A DNA stretch of 64,000 nucleotides from Hydrogenophaga sp. SL48 (GTDB lineage Bacteria > Pseudomonadota > Gammaproteobacteria > Burkholderiales > Burkholderiaceae_C): positions 5,126,001-5,190,000 of the forward strand of contig NZ_CP063400.1 of the NCBI RefSeq assembly GCF_021729865.1, in the 5' to 3' direction. Below are positions 1 to 13,003 of the stretch, piece by piece. A program made the translations under genes and the position numbers. Positions within the stretch are counted from its first letter, which is position 1, and every line of letters begins with the position of its first letter. The notes under the pieces are model-generated. The model saw only the letters and a list, made by a program, of their open reading frames with translations. It was not told where the DNA came from and made no database searches.

Positions 1-341
1 ATGCCACTCAGATCAAAGTCCCAACCGACCTTCGGCGCATCTACCGGCGCGGTTTCTTCACCAACGTGCTCAACCCCAAGGTCGCGCTGTTTTTCCTGGC
101 CTTCGTGCCGCAGTTCATCGCGCCCGGCACCGAAGACAAGGTGACGGCCTTCCTGCTGCTGGGCCTGCTGTTCAACCTCAACTCGTTGCCGATCAACTTC
201 GGTTACGCCTGGCTCGCCGGCTGGGCCGCCGGCCGTGTGAGCGCCGTGCAGCGCACCATGCACTGGATGGACCGCGCCGCCGGCGCGATGTTCGTCGGCT
301 TTGGCCTGAAGCTGGCCCTGTCGGACAATCCTTCTCGCTGA
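1..341 (+). CDS. LysE/RhtB family amino-acid exporter, C-terminal part
   Basis: This is the 3' end of a gene that begins before the window; the open frame is already running at base 3, so the GTG at 66 is not the start. The visible residues include an RRGFFTNVLNPKVALFF stretch followed by AFVPQF, the hallmark centre of LysE/RhtB inner-membrane exporters, and then two further hydrophobic segments. Members of the family export amino acids such as lysine, homoserine or threonine. The stop lies 15 nt before trpD, so it probably belongs to the same transcript, which would place an amino-acid exporter inside a tryptophan operon. Family assignment is firm; substrate is unknown. A complete second LysE-family gene lies at 57912-58553. 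Confidence 0.85.
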   Translation, partial: ATQIKVPTDLRRIYRRGFFTNVLNPKVALFFLAFVPQFIAPGTEDKVTAFLLLGLLFNLNSLPINFGYAWLAGWAAGRVSAVQRTMHWMDRAAGAMFVGFGLKLALSDNPSR

Positions 342-356
342 CCCCTGGAGACACCC

Positions 357-1424
357 ATGCCCCACACCCACAAGATTACCCCGCAGGAAGCACTGCAGCG
401 GACCATCGAACACCGCGAAATCTTCCATGACGAGATGCTGCACCTGATGCGCCTGATCATGAGCGGCGAGATGTCGCCGGTGATGATGGCGGCCCTCATC
501 ACCGGCCTGCGCGTGAAGAAGGAAACCATCGGCGAGATCACCGCCGCCGCGCAGGTGATGCGCGAGTTCTCCACCAAGGTGAACGTGGCCGACAAGACGC
601 ACCTGGTGGACATCGTGGGCACCGGTGGCGACGGCTCGCACACCTTCAACATCTCCACCTGCTCCATGTTTGTTGCGGCTGCGGCGGGCGCCAAGGTCAG
701 CAAGCACGGCGGGCGCAGCGTGTCCAGCAAGAGCGGCAGCGCCGACGTGCTGGAGAGCCTGGGCGTCAACATCAATCTCTCCCCCGGGCAGATCTCGCGT
801 TGCATCGAACAGGTGGGCGTGGGCTTCATGTTCGCGCCGAACCACCACCCGGCCATGAAGAACGTGGCGCCGGTGCGCCGCGAGCTGGGCATGAAGACCA
901 TCTTCAACATCCTGGGGCCGCTCACCAACCCGGCCTCGGCGCCCAACATCCTGATGGGCGTGTTCCACCCCGATCTGGTGGGCATCCAGGTGCGCGCGCT
1001 GCAGCGCCTGGGGGCCGAACACGCCGTGGTGGTCTATGGTCGCGACGGCATGGACGAGGTGTCGCTCGGCGCGGGAACCATGGTGGGCGAGTTGAAGCAA
1101 GGCGAGATCACCGAATACGAGGTGCATCCGGAAGACTTCGGCATGACCATGGCCAGCAGCCGCACCTTGCGGGTGGAGACGCCCGAGGACTCCAAGGCGA
1201 TGCTGATGGGCGTGTTGGGCAACAGCGATGACCCGGCCCTCAAGGCCGCGAAAGACATCGTGGCGCTCAACGCCGGTGTGGCGCTGTACGCCGCCAACGT
1301 GGCCGCGGACATCAAGGAGGGCATCGCGCTGGCACGCCGCGCCATCGAGTCCGGTGCCGCCGCCCAGAAGCTGCGCGAGCTGACCGATTTCACCCAGACC
1401 GCCACGGCCAGCACCGGCCCCTGA
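357..1424 (+). CDS. trpD: Anthranilate phosphoribosyltransferase TrpD
   Basis: Transfers phosphoribose from PRPP to anthranilate, the second step of tryptophan synthesis, in the cytoplasm. The 355-residue protein carries the PRPP-binding [14 protein letters not shown] motif from about residue 88, the [18 protein letters not shown] motif that follows, and the anthranilate-site segment [13 protein letters not shown] with [11 protein letters not shown]. Length is slightly above the usual 340 because of a short Thr/Ala-rich tail. ATG at 357 is preceded by a GGAG ribosome-binding site. It is followed by a small membrane ORF and trpC, forming a compact + strand operon. Assignment is secure. Confidence 0.98.
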   Translation: MPHTHKITPQEALQRTIEHREIFHDEMLHLMRLIMSGEMSPVMMAALITGLRVKKETIGEITAAAQVMREFSTKVNVADKTHLVDIVGTGGDGSHTFNISTCSMFVAAAAGAKVSKHGGRSVSSKSGSADVLESLGVNINLSPGQISRCIEQVGVGFMFAPNHHPAMKNVAPVRRELGMKTIFNILGPLTNPASAPNILMGVFHPDLVGIQVRALQRLGAEHAVVVYGRDGMDEVSLGAGTMVGELKQGEITEYEVHPEDFGMTMASSRTLRVETPEDSKAMLMGVLGNSDDPALKAAKDIVALNAGVALYAANVAADIKEGIALARRAIESGAAAQKLRELTDFTQTATASTGP

Positions 1425-1432
1425 GACCCGCC

Positions 1433-1573
1433 ATGCCTGTCTGGCTGCAAAACGAAGGCGCCTGGATTGCCATCGGCATCTCGTTGCTGTTCATCGTGGC
1501 CGGTGTGTTGATGCACCGCGTTATCAAGAAGGTGCTGCAAGCGCCACCACCCCAGGAAAACAAAAGATCATGA
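1433..1573 (+). CDS. Small single-pass membrane protein between trpD and trpC (46 aa)
   Basis: I recognise no family. The ORF starts at ATG 1433, nine bases after the trpD stop. It encodes 46 residues: a short polar start ([11 protein letters not shown]), one hydrophobic segment of about 16 residues ([16 protein letters not shown]), then a basic stretch RVIKK and a Pro/Gln-rich tail. Its TGA overlaps the trpC ATG in an ATGA arrangement, which is the strongest sign that it is translated, since it suggests coupling into trpC. It has two Trp residues but no Trp run, so it does not look like an attenuation leader. Alternatively it may be a chance ORF in a short spacer; comparison with related species would settle this. 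Confidence 0.55.
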   Translation: MPVWLQNEGAWIAIGISLLFIVAGVLMHRVIKKVLQAPPPQENKRS

Positions 1574-2370
1574 GCGACATCCTGAACAAGATCGTGGCCG
1601 TCAAGCACGAAGAGATCGCCGCGGCCCAGCGCAAGAAGCCGCTCGACATGGTGCGTTTCGATGCCGAAAGCCGTGTGCTCACGCGCGACTTCGAAGGCGC
1701 CTTGCGGAAAAAAAATGCCGCCGGTCAGGCCGCGGTGATCGCCGAGATCAAGAAAGCGAGCCCGAGCAAGGGTGTGCTGCGCGCAGAATTCATCCCGGCC
1801 GACATCGCCCAGAGCTACGCCGAAGGTGATGGCAAGGTCAGCGCGGCCTGCCTGTCGGTGCTGACCGACAAGCAGTTCTTCCAGGGCAGTTCGGACTACC
1901 TGAAGCAGGCCCGCGCCAGTTGCGACCTGCCGGTGCTGCGCAAGGACTTCATGGTGGACCCCTACCAGGTGTACGAAGCCCGATCCATGGGGGCCGACGC
2001 AATCCTGCTGATTGCCGCCTGTCTGGACGACGTGCAGATGGCCGATCTGGAAGCGCTGGCGCTGGGCCTGAACATGGCGGTGCTGGTCGAGGTGCACGAC
2101 CGTGCCGAACTGCAGCGTGCGTTGAAGCTCAAGACGCCGCTGCTCGGCATCAACAACCGCAACCTGCGAACGTTTGAGGTGACGCTGCAGACCACGCTGG
2201 ACATGCTTTCCGACGTACCGGCCGACCGCCTGCTGGTCACCGAGTCGGGCATTCTGGGCCGTGACGACGTCACGAAGATGCGTGCTGCGGGCGTGCACGC
2301 CTTCCTGGTGGGCGAGGCTTTCATGCGCGCGCCTGAGCCCGGGTTGGCGTTGGCCGAGTTGTTTGCCTGA
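1570..2370 (+). CDS. trpC: Indole-3-glycerol-phosphate synthase TrpC
   Basis: Closes the indole ring of carboxyphenylaminodeoxyribulose phosphate to give indole-3-glycerol phosphate. The 266-residue single-domain protein shows the family motifs in order along the TIM barrel: KHEEIAAAQ near the N-terminus, [13 protein letters not shown] with the catalytic lysine, [39 protein letters not shown] and the phosphate-binding LVTESGI. There is no fused TrpF domain, as is usual outside enterobacteria. The ATG overlaps the stop of the small upstream ORF by 4 nt, so translation is probably coupled. The ung gene starts immediately after its stop. Confidence 0.98.
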   Translation: MSDILNKIVAVKHEEIAAAQRKKPLDMVRFDAESRVLTRDFEGALRKKNAAGQAAVIAEIKKASPSKGVLRAEFIPADIAQSYAEGDGKVSAACLSVLTDKQFFQGSSDYLKQARASCDLPVLRKDFMVDPYQVYEARSMGADAILLIAACLDDVQMADLEALALGLNMAVLVEVHDRAELQRALKLKTPLLGINNRNLRTFEVTLQTTLDMLSDVPADRLLVTESGILGRDDVTKMRAAGVHAFLVGEAFMRAPEPGLALAELFA

Positions 2371-3162
2371 GTGGCCGTGACACAGGCCGCTTTTGACTGG
2401 GATGCGGCCGCGCCGCTGGCGGGTGTCGATCGGCTCCGGCACGCAGACCCGGGCACATGGGCGGCCGATCCGGGCTGGGCCGATGTGCTCGCTGATTTCT
2501 GGTGCTCCGAGGCTGGGCGGGCGCTCGTGGTGTTTTTGCGCCAACGCTTGAATCAGGGTGCCGTGGTGTATCCACCACAACCGCTCCGGGGGCTGGAACT
2601 GACGGCCCCGGAGGAGGTTCGGGTGGTGATCCTGGGGCAGGACCCCTACCACGGCCCCGGGCAGGCCGAGGGTCTCGCGTTTTCGGTCGCGGCGGGGGTC
2701 AAGGTGCCGCCGAGCCTGCGCAACATCTTCAAAGAGCAACGGCGCGACCTGGGCCTGCCGGCGCCAGGGAGCGGCTCGCTGGTTGGCTGGGCGCGCCAGG
2801 GGGTGCTGTTGCTCAATACCTGTCTGACCGTGGAGGATGGACGGCCCGCCAGCCACGCTGGTCAAGGTTGGGAGGTGCTCACTGACGCCGTGATCCGCCG
2901 CTGCAGCGGATTCGGTCTGCCCAAGGTCTTCATGCTCTGGGGTGCTCATGCGCAGAAGAAGGCGCAGGACATCGACCGCGGGCGCCACCTCGTGTTGTGT
3001 TCCAACCACCCGTCGCCCTTGTCGGCGAGTCGCGGCCCTGTCCCGTTCCTGGGTTGTGGCCACTTTGGCGAGGCCAATCGCTGGTTGCGTGCCGGGGGCT
3101 TGCCTGAAGTCGCTTGGCAGTCAGCGGAGGAAGCTGACATCGCGGCAAAAACCGTGGCATAA
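2371..3162 (+). CDS. ung: Uracil-DNA glycosylase (family 1)
   Basis: Removes uracil from DNA as the first step of base-excision repair. The water-activating motif GQDPYHGPGQAEGLAFSV is present, with the catalytic Asp at about residue 91. LLLNTCLTVE and the C-terminal HPSPLSA loop with the catalytic His are also there. The 263-residue length is a little above the family norm because of an N-terminal extension. The GTG start chosen at 2371 touches the trpC TGA with no spacer; a second GTG at 2377 is equally possible. The 3' end of the gene contains the promoter of tRNA-Tyr. Function is clear; only the exact start is uncertain. Confidence 0.96.
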   Translation: MAVTQAAFDWDAAAPLAGVDRLRHADPGTWAADPGWADVLADFWCSEAGRALVVFLRQRLNQGAVVYPPQPLRGLELTAPEEVRVVILGQDPYHGPGQAEGLAFSVAAGVKVPPSLRNIFKEQRRDLGLPAPGSGSLVGWARQGVLLLNTCLTVEDGRPASHAGQGWEVLTDAVIRRCSGFGLPKVFMLWGAHAQKKAQDIDRGRHLVLCSNHPSPLSASRGPVPFLGCGHFGEANRWLRAGGLPEVAWQSAEEADIAAKTVA

Positions 3163-3163
3163 T
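3134..3163 (+). promoter_or_regulatory. Predicted sigma-70 promoter of the tRNA-Tyr/Gly/Thr-tuf transcript
   Basis: CTGACA (3134-3139) and CATAAT (3158-3163) are separated by 18 nt, and the -10 carries an extended TGG in front. Transcription would start about 8 nt before the tRNA-Tyr 5' end. The -35 is inside the ung coding sequence and the -10 overlaps the ung stop codon. Confidence 0.6.
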
Positions 3164-3178
3164 GTTGGGCTGCATTAC

Positions 3179-3264
3179 GGAGGGGTGGCCGAGTGGTTAA
3201 AGGCAGCAGACTGTAAATCTGCCCGCTAACGCGTACGCTGGTTCGAATCCAGCCCCCTCCACCA
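3179..3264 (+). tRNA. tRNA-Tyr (GUA)
   Basis: Class II tRNA of 86 nt with CCA encoded. The acceptor arms GGAGGGG and CCCCTCC pair perfectly, the anticodon GTA is at 3213-3215, and there is a long variable arm and a GGTTCGAATCC T-arm. It is the first of three tRNAs before tuf, an order conserved in betaproteobacteria. Confidence 0.97.
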
Positions 3265-3337
3265 GCAGCCTTTTTGATGTGCGAGCGATTGGAATCAAAG
3301 CGCTCTGAATGTTTCGGGTTGTTCCGAAAGGGTTCGG

Positions 3338-3411
3338 GCGGGAGTAGTTCAATGGTAGAACTCCAGCCTTCCAAGCTGATCACGCGGGTTCGATTCCCGT
3401 CTCCCGCTCCA
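3338..3411 (+). tRNA. tRNA-Gly (UCC)
   Basis: A 74-nt tRNA with acceptor arms GCGGGAG/CTCCCGC, anticodon TCC at 3370-3372, T-arm GGTTCGATTCC and encoded CCA. It lies between tRNA-Tyr and tRNA-Thr on the same strand. Confidence 0.97.
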
Positions 3412-3489
3412 TGTTTGTGGGTTGTGATGTCCGTCCTTGGGGCGGCGATGAGATTTTCTGGGGTGTCTGATCCTTGATCAGGTGTCTTG

Positions 3490-3564
<75 letters not shown>

Positions 3565-3608
3565 TATTTGTTCTGGTGTTTCGGCAATTTTGATTTTGGA
3601 GCTGAAAA

Positions 3609-4799
<1,191 letters not shown>

Positions 4800-4867
4800 G
4801 GATTGAAGTCTCGGGTGCTGCGGGTTCGCGACGGCGAACCGGTGGCGCCAAAGGATGAATAGCCAGT

Positions 4868-4943
4868 AGGGGTATAGCTCAATTGGCAGAGCGTCGGTCT
4901 CCAAAACCGAAGGTTGTAGGTTCGATTCCTACTGCCCCTGCCA
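4868..4943 (+). tRNA. tRNA-Trp (CCA)
   Basis: A 76-nt tRNA with acceptor arms AGGGGTA/TGCCCCT (one G-U pair), anticodon CCA at 4901-4903, T-arm GGTTCGATTCC, discriminator G and encoded CCA. Located between tuf and secE. Confidence 0.97.
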
Positions 4944-5005
4944 TCGAACAGGCAAGCAAAGGGAGTTGATCCCGACCTGAATCTGCTCTGTTCTGTGGTG
5001 TTTAC

Positions 5006-5041
5006 AAGCCCGCCGAAGTCGTCAAGACCTCTGGTGGGCTT
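5006..5041 (+). other. Hairpin between tRNA-Trp and secE
   Basis: AAGCCCGCC (5006-5014) pairs with GGTGGGCTT (5033-5041) across an 18-nt loop, with one G-U pair. No T-run follows, so it is not a standard terminator. It lies in the 158-nt gap before secE and may be a processing or leader structure. Confidence 0.35.
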
Positions 5042-5101
5042 GCGTGTCTGGAGCCTCGCGGCTCTTTTTGCGCGTTTTTGTCAAGAATCATCTGGATCCT
5101 C

Positions 5102-5485
5102 ATGGCCACTTCCGAAGTTCAAACCGTCAACACCAGTGCCGACAAGGCCAAGCTGGCGGGTGCTGCAGCGCTGCTGTTGGGTGCCTTTGTGGCCTTTTAC
5201 CTGCTGTCGGGCAAGGGTGCATTGGCCCAATGGGCGGCCCTGATCGTTGGTGTGGTCGCTGCGGTGGCGGTGTTTGGCGTGTCCGAGTCGGGCAGGCAGC
5301 TGGTGGCCTTTGGTCGCGACGCTTGGCGCGAAACCAAAAAGGTGGTGTGGCCGGCCCGCAAAGAGGCAATGCAGATGACGGCCTATGTGTTTGCCTTTGT
5401 GTTTGTCATGGCGCTGTTTCTGTGGCTGACCGATAAAACGGTTGAATGGCTGTTTTACGACGTGATTCTGGGTTGGAGAAAATAA
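5102..5485 (+). CDS. secE: Preprotein translocase subunit SecE
   Basis: Essential inner-membrane subunit of the SecYEG channel. The 127-residue protein has three hydrophobic segments, like E. coli Sec[30 protein letters not shown] and a C-terminal one after the conserved [17 protein letters not shown] hinge. The ATG at 5102 gives the expected N-terminus MATSEVQT; an in-frame TTG at 5078 would only add a few hydrophobic residues. Its TAA shares bases with the nusG ATG (TAATG), so the two genes are translationally coupled, as is usual for secE-nusG. Confidence 0.95.
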   Translation: MATSEVQTVNTSADKAKLAGAAALLLGAFVAFYLLSGKGALAQWAALIVGVVAAVAVFGVSESGRQLVAFGRDAWRETKKVVWPARKEAMQMTAYVFAFVFVMALFLWLTDKTVEWLFYDVILGWRK

Positions 5486-6060
5486 TGAGTGATCAACAGA
5501 GCCCAGTGACCGATGGTGTCGCCGCAGAGGGTATGCGCTGGTACGTGGTGCATGCTTACTCTGGCATGGAGAAGGCTGCCGAGCGCAACATCGTCGAGCG
5601 CATCAACCGCGAAGGCATGCAGAGCAAGTTTGGTCGCATCCTTGTGCCGACCGAAGAGGTGGTCGAGGTCAAGAACGGCCAGAAGCGCACCACCGAACGC
5701 AAATTCTTCCCGGGCTACGTGCTGGTGGAAATGGTGATGGACGATGAAACCTGGCACCTGGTGAAGCACACCAACAAGGTGACGGGTTTTGTGGGTGGCG
5801 CAAAGAATCGCCCGGCCCCGATCTCCGAGGAAGACGTCCAGAAGATCGTCAACCAGATGCAGGAAGGCACCGACAAGCCTCGCCACAAGGTGGAGTTCAT
5901 CGTGGGCGAGTACGTGCGGGTCAAGGAAGGTCCGTTCACCGACTTCAACGGCACGGTCGAAGAGGTCAACTACGAAAAGAACAAGATGCGCGTGTCGGTG
6001 ACCATTTTTGGTCGCGCCACCCCCGTCGAACTCGAATTCAGTCAGGTCGAAAAGACCTGA
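5485..6060 (+). CDS. nusG: Transcription termination/antitermination factor NusG
   Basis: Binds RNA polymerase, increases processivity and links transcription to Rho and the ribosome. The 191-residue protein contains the NGN domain ([36 protein letters not shown]) and a C-terminal KOW domain ([16 protein letters not shown]). The start chosen is ATG 5485, overlapping the secE stop and preceded by a GGAG site. An upstream in-frame start inside secE would add an unsupported extension. The rplKAJL genes follow after a hairpin-containing spacer. Confidence 0.97.
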   Translation: MSDQQSPVTDGVAAEGMRWYVVHAYSGMEKAAERNIVERINREGMQSKFGRILVPTEEVVEVKNGQKRTTERKFFPGYVLVEMVMDDETWHLVKHTNKVTGFVGGAKNRPAPISEEDVQKIVNQMQEGTDKPRHKVEFIVGEYVRVKEGPFTDFNGTVEEVNYEKNKMRVSVTIFGRATPVELEFSQVEKT

Positions 6061-6069
6061 CGCTGTCGT

Positions 6070-6100
6070 GGTGCAGGCGGGTCGGCCCGACGCCTGCACC
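6070..6100 (+). terminator. Hairpin in nusG-rplK spacer, possible attenuator
   Basis: GGTGCAGGCG (6070-6079) and CGCCTGCACC (6091-6100) form a perfect 10-bp stem with an 11-nt loop. It is followed by ATTTGATGTTT, which is only weakly T-rich. It sits ten bases after the nusG stop, where secE-nusG and the ribosomal protein operon are usually separated. Partial termination or RNA processing is likely. Confidence 0.5.
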
Positions 6101-6176
6101 ATTTGATGTTTCCGGGTCCCCCCAACGCGAGGAGGTTGTCTTGATGGCGGCCGTCTGCACTCGCAGGAGCTAAAAA

Positions 6177-6608
6177 ATGGCGAAAAAAATCGTCGGCTTC
6201 ATCAAGCTGCAAGTGCCAGCTGGTAAGGCCAACCCATCCCCACCCATCGGTCCCGCCCTGGGTCAGCGCGGTCTCAACATCATGGAGTTCTGCAAGGCGT
6301 TCAACGCCCAGACTCAGGGTCTTGAGCCCGGCATGCCGATCCCGGTGACCATCACCGCCTTTGCGGACAAGAGCTTCACCTTCAAGATGGGTACGCCCCC
6401 GGCGACCTACATGATCAAGAAGGCCATCAAGCTCGACAAGGGTTCTCCGGTGCCCAACAAGCAAAAGGTCGGCAAGATCACGCGCGCTCAGCTCGAAGAG
6501 ATCGTGAAGACCAAGATGAAAGACATGACCGCTGCCGATGTGGACGCCGCCGTGCGCACCATCGCCGGTTCGGCCCGCTCGATGGGCGTGATTGTGGAGG
6601 GCGTGTAA
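6177..6608 (+). CDS. rplK: 50S ribosomal protein L11
   Basis: Binds 23S rRNA at the GTPase-associated centre and is needed for the stringent response through RelA. The 143-residue length matches the family. The N-terminal domain has [20 protein letters not shown], the Pro-rich segment typical of L11, and the C-terminal RNA-binding domain follows through [12 protein letters not shown] ribosome-binding site (AGGAG) precedes the ATG. The stop is directly followed by the rplA ATG, with no spacer beyond the stop codon. In E. coli the downstream product L1 represses this pair; that regulation is inferred here. Confidence 0.98.
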   Translation: MAKKIVGFIKLQVPAGKANPSPPIGPALGQRGLNIMEFCKAFNAQTQGLEPGMPIPVTITAFADKSFTFKMGTPPATYMIKKAIKLDKGSPVPNKQKVGKITRAQLEEIVKTKMKDMTAADVDAAVRTIAGSARSMGVIVEGV

Positions 6609-7304
6609 ATGTCCAAGCTGACCAAAAAACAGAAGGCCTTTGAAGGCAAGGTCGACAGCAACAAGCTGTACCCGCTGGCCGATGCTCTCGCGATCATCAA
6701 GGAATGCGCCAACGCCAAGTTCGATGAGTCCATCGACGTGGCGATCCAGCTCGGCGTGGATGCGAAGAAGTCCGACCAGGTGGTGCGTGGTGCTGTCGTG
6801 ATGCCCAACGGCACCGGCAAGACCAAGCGCGTGGCCGTGTTCGCGCAGGGTGCCAAGGCCGAAGAAGCCAAGGCCGCCGGTGCCGACATCGTCGGCATGG
6901 ACGACCTGGCCGCTGAAATCAAGGCCGGCAAGATGGACTTCGACGTCGTCATTGCCTCCCCCGATGCCATGCGCATCGTGGGTACCCTGGGTCAAGTGCT
7001 GGGTCCCCGTGGCCTGATGCCCAACCCCAAGGTCGGCACCGTCACGCCCGACGTGGCACAGGCCGTGCGCAATGCCAAGGCCGGTCAGGTTCAGTACCGT
7101 GTCGACAAGGCGGGCATCATCCACGGCACCATCGGTCGTCGTTCGTTCGACACCGACAAGCTCCAGGGCAACCTGGCCGCACTGATTGACGCGCTGAACA
7201 AGTCCAAGCCGGCCACCAGCAAGGGTGTGTACCTGCGCAAGGTGGCGGTGTCGTCGACGATGGGCGTGGGCGTCCGCGTGGACACCCAGACCATCTCGGC
7301 GTAA
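6609..7304 (+). CDS. rplA: 50S ribosomal protein L1
   Basis: Forms the L1 stalk at the ribosomal E site and is the usual translational repressor of rplKA. The 231-residue protein shows the family signature around [19 protein letters not shown] and the C-terminal RNA-binding segment [11 protein letters not shown]. Start ATG 6609 lies immediately after the rplK stop, indicating coupling. A long leader separates it from rplJ. Confidence 0.98.
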   Translation: MSKLTKKQKAFEGKVDSNKLYPLADALAIIKECANAKFDESIDVAIQLGVDAKKSDQVVRGAVVMPNGTGKTKRVAVFAQGAKAEEAKAAGADIVGMDDLAAEIKAGKMDFDVVIASPDAMRIVGTLGQVLGPRGLMPNPKVGTVTPDVAQAVRNAKAGQVQYRVDKAGIIHGTIGRRSFDTDKLQGNLAALIDALNKSKPATSKGVYLRKVAVSSTMGVGVRVDTQTISA

Positions 7305-7561
7305 TCGCAAGAATTCGGGCGCTCCCCTGTAGGGGGCGCCCGGGTGTGGTGGGCTTGTGCCGGGCGGCAGCGTCACGGCATGAGGCCATCCAAGACCGTT
7401 GGTGTTGGAACAACCCCGAAAGGGTGCGCTCTGACTTAATTGTGAAAAGCCAACGCAGATGGCGATCCCGCTGCAGATGGAATCTGATTCCCGAAACAGT
7501 TGGTCGCTGCAATGAAGCGTGCCGGAGGTCTCTGACCGAAGGCACATTGAAGGAGTAGACC
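7305..7561 (+). promoter_or_regulatory. rplJ leader region with strong hairpin (candidate L10-binding leader)
   Basis: This 257-nt gap without a gene holds a GC-rich hairpin at 7317-7341 (GGGCGCTCCCC and GGGGGCGCCC, tetraloop TGTA) just after the rplA stop, then a structured stretch up to AAGGAG before rplJ. In proteobacteria the rplJL messenger has a long leader that binds L10-L12 for autoregulation; this region has the right place and size. The hairpin lacks a T-run, so it is more likely an attenuator or processing site than a full terminator. The L10 site itself cannot be proved by reading. Confidence 0.5.
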
Positions 7562-8128
7562 TTGAGTCTGAATCGCAGTGAGAAAGAAGCGGTCATTTCT
7601 GAAGTGACCAGCCTCGCCGCAAAAGCTCAAACGCTCGTGATAGCGGAATACCGCGGCATCACGGTCGCTGCCATGGACAAACTGCGCGTCAATGCACGCA
7701 GCAACGGTGTCACGCTGAGTGTTCTGAAGAACACCCTGGCGCGCCGTGCTGTGGTTGGCAGCAGTTTTGAAGTGGCCGGTGACCAGATGACCGGTCCGCT
7801 GATCTATGGCTTCTCCGAAGACGCCGTGGCCGCCGCGAAAGTGGTGGCCGAGTTCGCGAAAACCAACGACAAGCTGGTGATTCGCGCAGGCGTTTACGGT
7901 GGCAAAGTCCTGGACGTCGAGGGCGTGAAGCAGCTCGCCAGCATCCCTTCGAAAGAAGTGCTGTTGGCCCAGCTGTGTGGCTTGCTGATGTCGCCCATTT
8001 CACGCACGGCCGTGGTGCTGGGCGCGTTGGCGGCGAAAAAAGGCGAAGGCGCTGCCGTTCCGGCAGAAGCGGTTGCAGAACCTGCAGCCGAACCCGCCGC
8101 CCCGGCAGAAGACGCAGCCGCAGCTTGA
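7562..8128 (+). CDS. rplJ: 50S ribosomal protein L10
   Basis: Anchors the L7/L12 stalk to 23S rRNA. The start is a TTG at 7562 giving [15 protein letters not shown], preceded by AAGGAG at good spacing; no ATG fits. The N-terminal RNA-binding domain ([28 protein letters not shown]) and the L12-binding helix are present. The 188-residue length exceeds the usual 165-175 because of a C-terminal Ala/Pro/Glu-rich tail of about 25 residues ([18 protein letters not shown]). That kind of tail is common in this bacterial family. Pairs with rplL 40 nt downstream. Confidence 0.97.
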   Translation: MSLNRSEKEAVISEVTSLAAKAQTLVIAEYRGITVAAMDKLRVNARSNGVTLSVLKNTLARRAVVGSSFEVAGDQMTGPLIYGFSEDAVAAAKVVAEFAKTNDKLVIRAGVYGGKVLDVEGVKQLASIPSKEVLLAQLCGLLMSPISRTAVVLGALAAKKGEGAAVPAEAVAEPAAEPAAPAEDAAAA

Positions 8129-8168
8129 TGCGCGGCGCGTTTGTTTAACCAATTGTTAGGAAATCAAA

Positions 8169-8546
8169 ATGGCATTCGATAAAGACGCATTTCTGACCTC
8201 GCTGGACAGCATGACGGTCATGGAACTCAACGACCTGGTGAAAGCCATCGAAGAGAAGTTCGGCGTGTCCGCCGCCGCCATGGCCGCTCCGGCCGCTGGT
8301 GGTGCAGGTGCTGGCGCTGCTGCCGCTGAAGAGAAGACCGAATTCAACGTCGTGCTGCTCGAAGCCGGCGCCAACAAGGTCTCCGTCATCAAGGCCGTGC
8401 GCGAAATCACCGGTCTGGGCCTGAAAGAAGCCAAGGACCTGGTCGACGGCGCTCCGAAGAACGTGAAAGAAGCGATCGCCAAGGCCGACGCTGAAGCCGC
8501 TGTGAAGAAGCTGGTGGAAGCCGGTGCCAAGGCCGAACTGAAGTAA
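8169..8546 (+). CDS. rplL: 50S ribosomal protein L7/L12
   Basis: Forms the mobile stalk that recruits translation factors. The 125-residue protein has the N-terminal dimerisation helix ([20 protein letters not shown]), an Ala/Gly-rich hinge around residues 37-55, and the C-terminal factor-binding domain ([31 protein letters not shown]). An AGGAAATC site precedes the ATG. It is followed by a hairpin and a roughly 300-nt leader before rpoB. Confidence 0.98.
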   Translation: MAFDKDAFLTSLDSMTVMELNDLVKAIEEKFGVSAAAMAAPAAGGAGAGAAAAEEKTEFNVVLLEAGANKVSVIKAVREITGLGLKEAKDLVDGAPKNVKEAIAKADAEAAVKKLVEAGAKAELK

Positions 8547-8851
8547 TTCGGTTCCGTTCAGGGGCTGGAGTGCTCGAAAGGGCCTCCAGCCTTTGGTGCT
8601 TTCAGAGCACAGCCAAAAATCGGCTGGATGCTGGTTTTCCCGATCTCTCAGAGGTCGACAGGAAATCAGAACAAGCCCACTTTTGACTGTCTTCTGACCC
8701 CGACTGCAGAAGACGACTTGGTTCGGGCCTGTGTGCAATGCACAGGCCGTCCGCCAATGGTTGGTAGAGGCCAGCCGCCAAGCATGTCACCCGCCGTTTG
8801 ACGCGTCGGGATGACCGATCAGTCGCCGCAGACCTCAAGTCCGGAGATCTC
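8547..8851 (+). promoter_or_regulatory. rplL-rpoB intergenic region with attenuator-like hairpin
   Basis: This 305-nt gap contains no convincing gene. GGCTGGAG (8563-8570) pairs with CTCCAGCC (8584-8591) across a 13-nt loop and is followed by TTTGGTGCTTT. In E. coli an attenuator and an RNase III site lie in the same place and set the lower expression of rpoBC relative to rplJL; a similar role is inferred here. The rest shows no clear second promoter. A GGAGA site lies just before the rpoB ATG. Confidence 0.5.
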
Positions 8852-12976
<4,125 letters not shown>

Positions 12977-13003
12977 TTCGCCGGTAAGACAAGGATTGAC
13001 CCC

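Noticed and set aside
1433..1573. Tryptophan attenuator leader peptide
   Set aside because: Only two separated Trp codons, a membrane segment instead, and a position inside the operon rather than before its first gene.
5006..5041. Terminator after tRNA-Trp
   Set aside because: The stem is good but has an 18-nt loop and no T-run, so it is listed only as a hairpin.
5446..5484. Upstream in-frame start for nusG within secE
   Set aside because: It gives an extension not known in NusG; the TAATG junction at 5485 is the usual layout.
8798..8851. Upstream ATG as the start of rpoB
   Set aside because: It would add 18 residues absent from relatives; ATG 8852 has the better ribosome-binding site and the family N-terminus.
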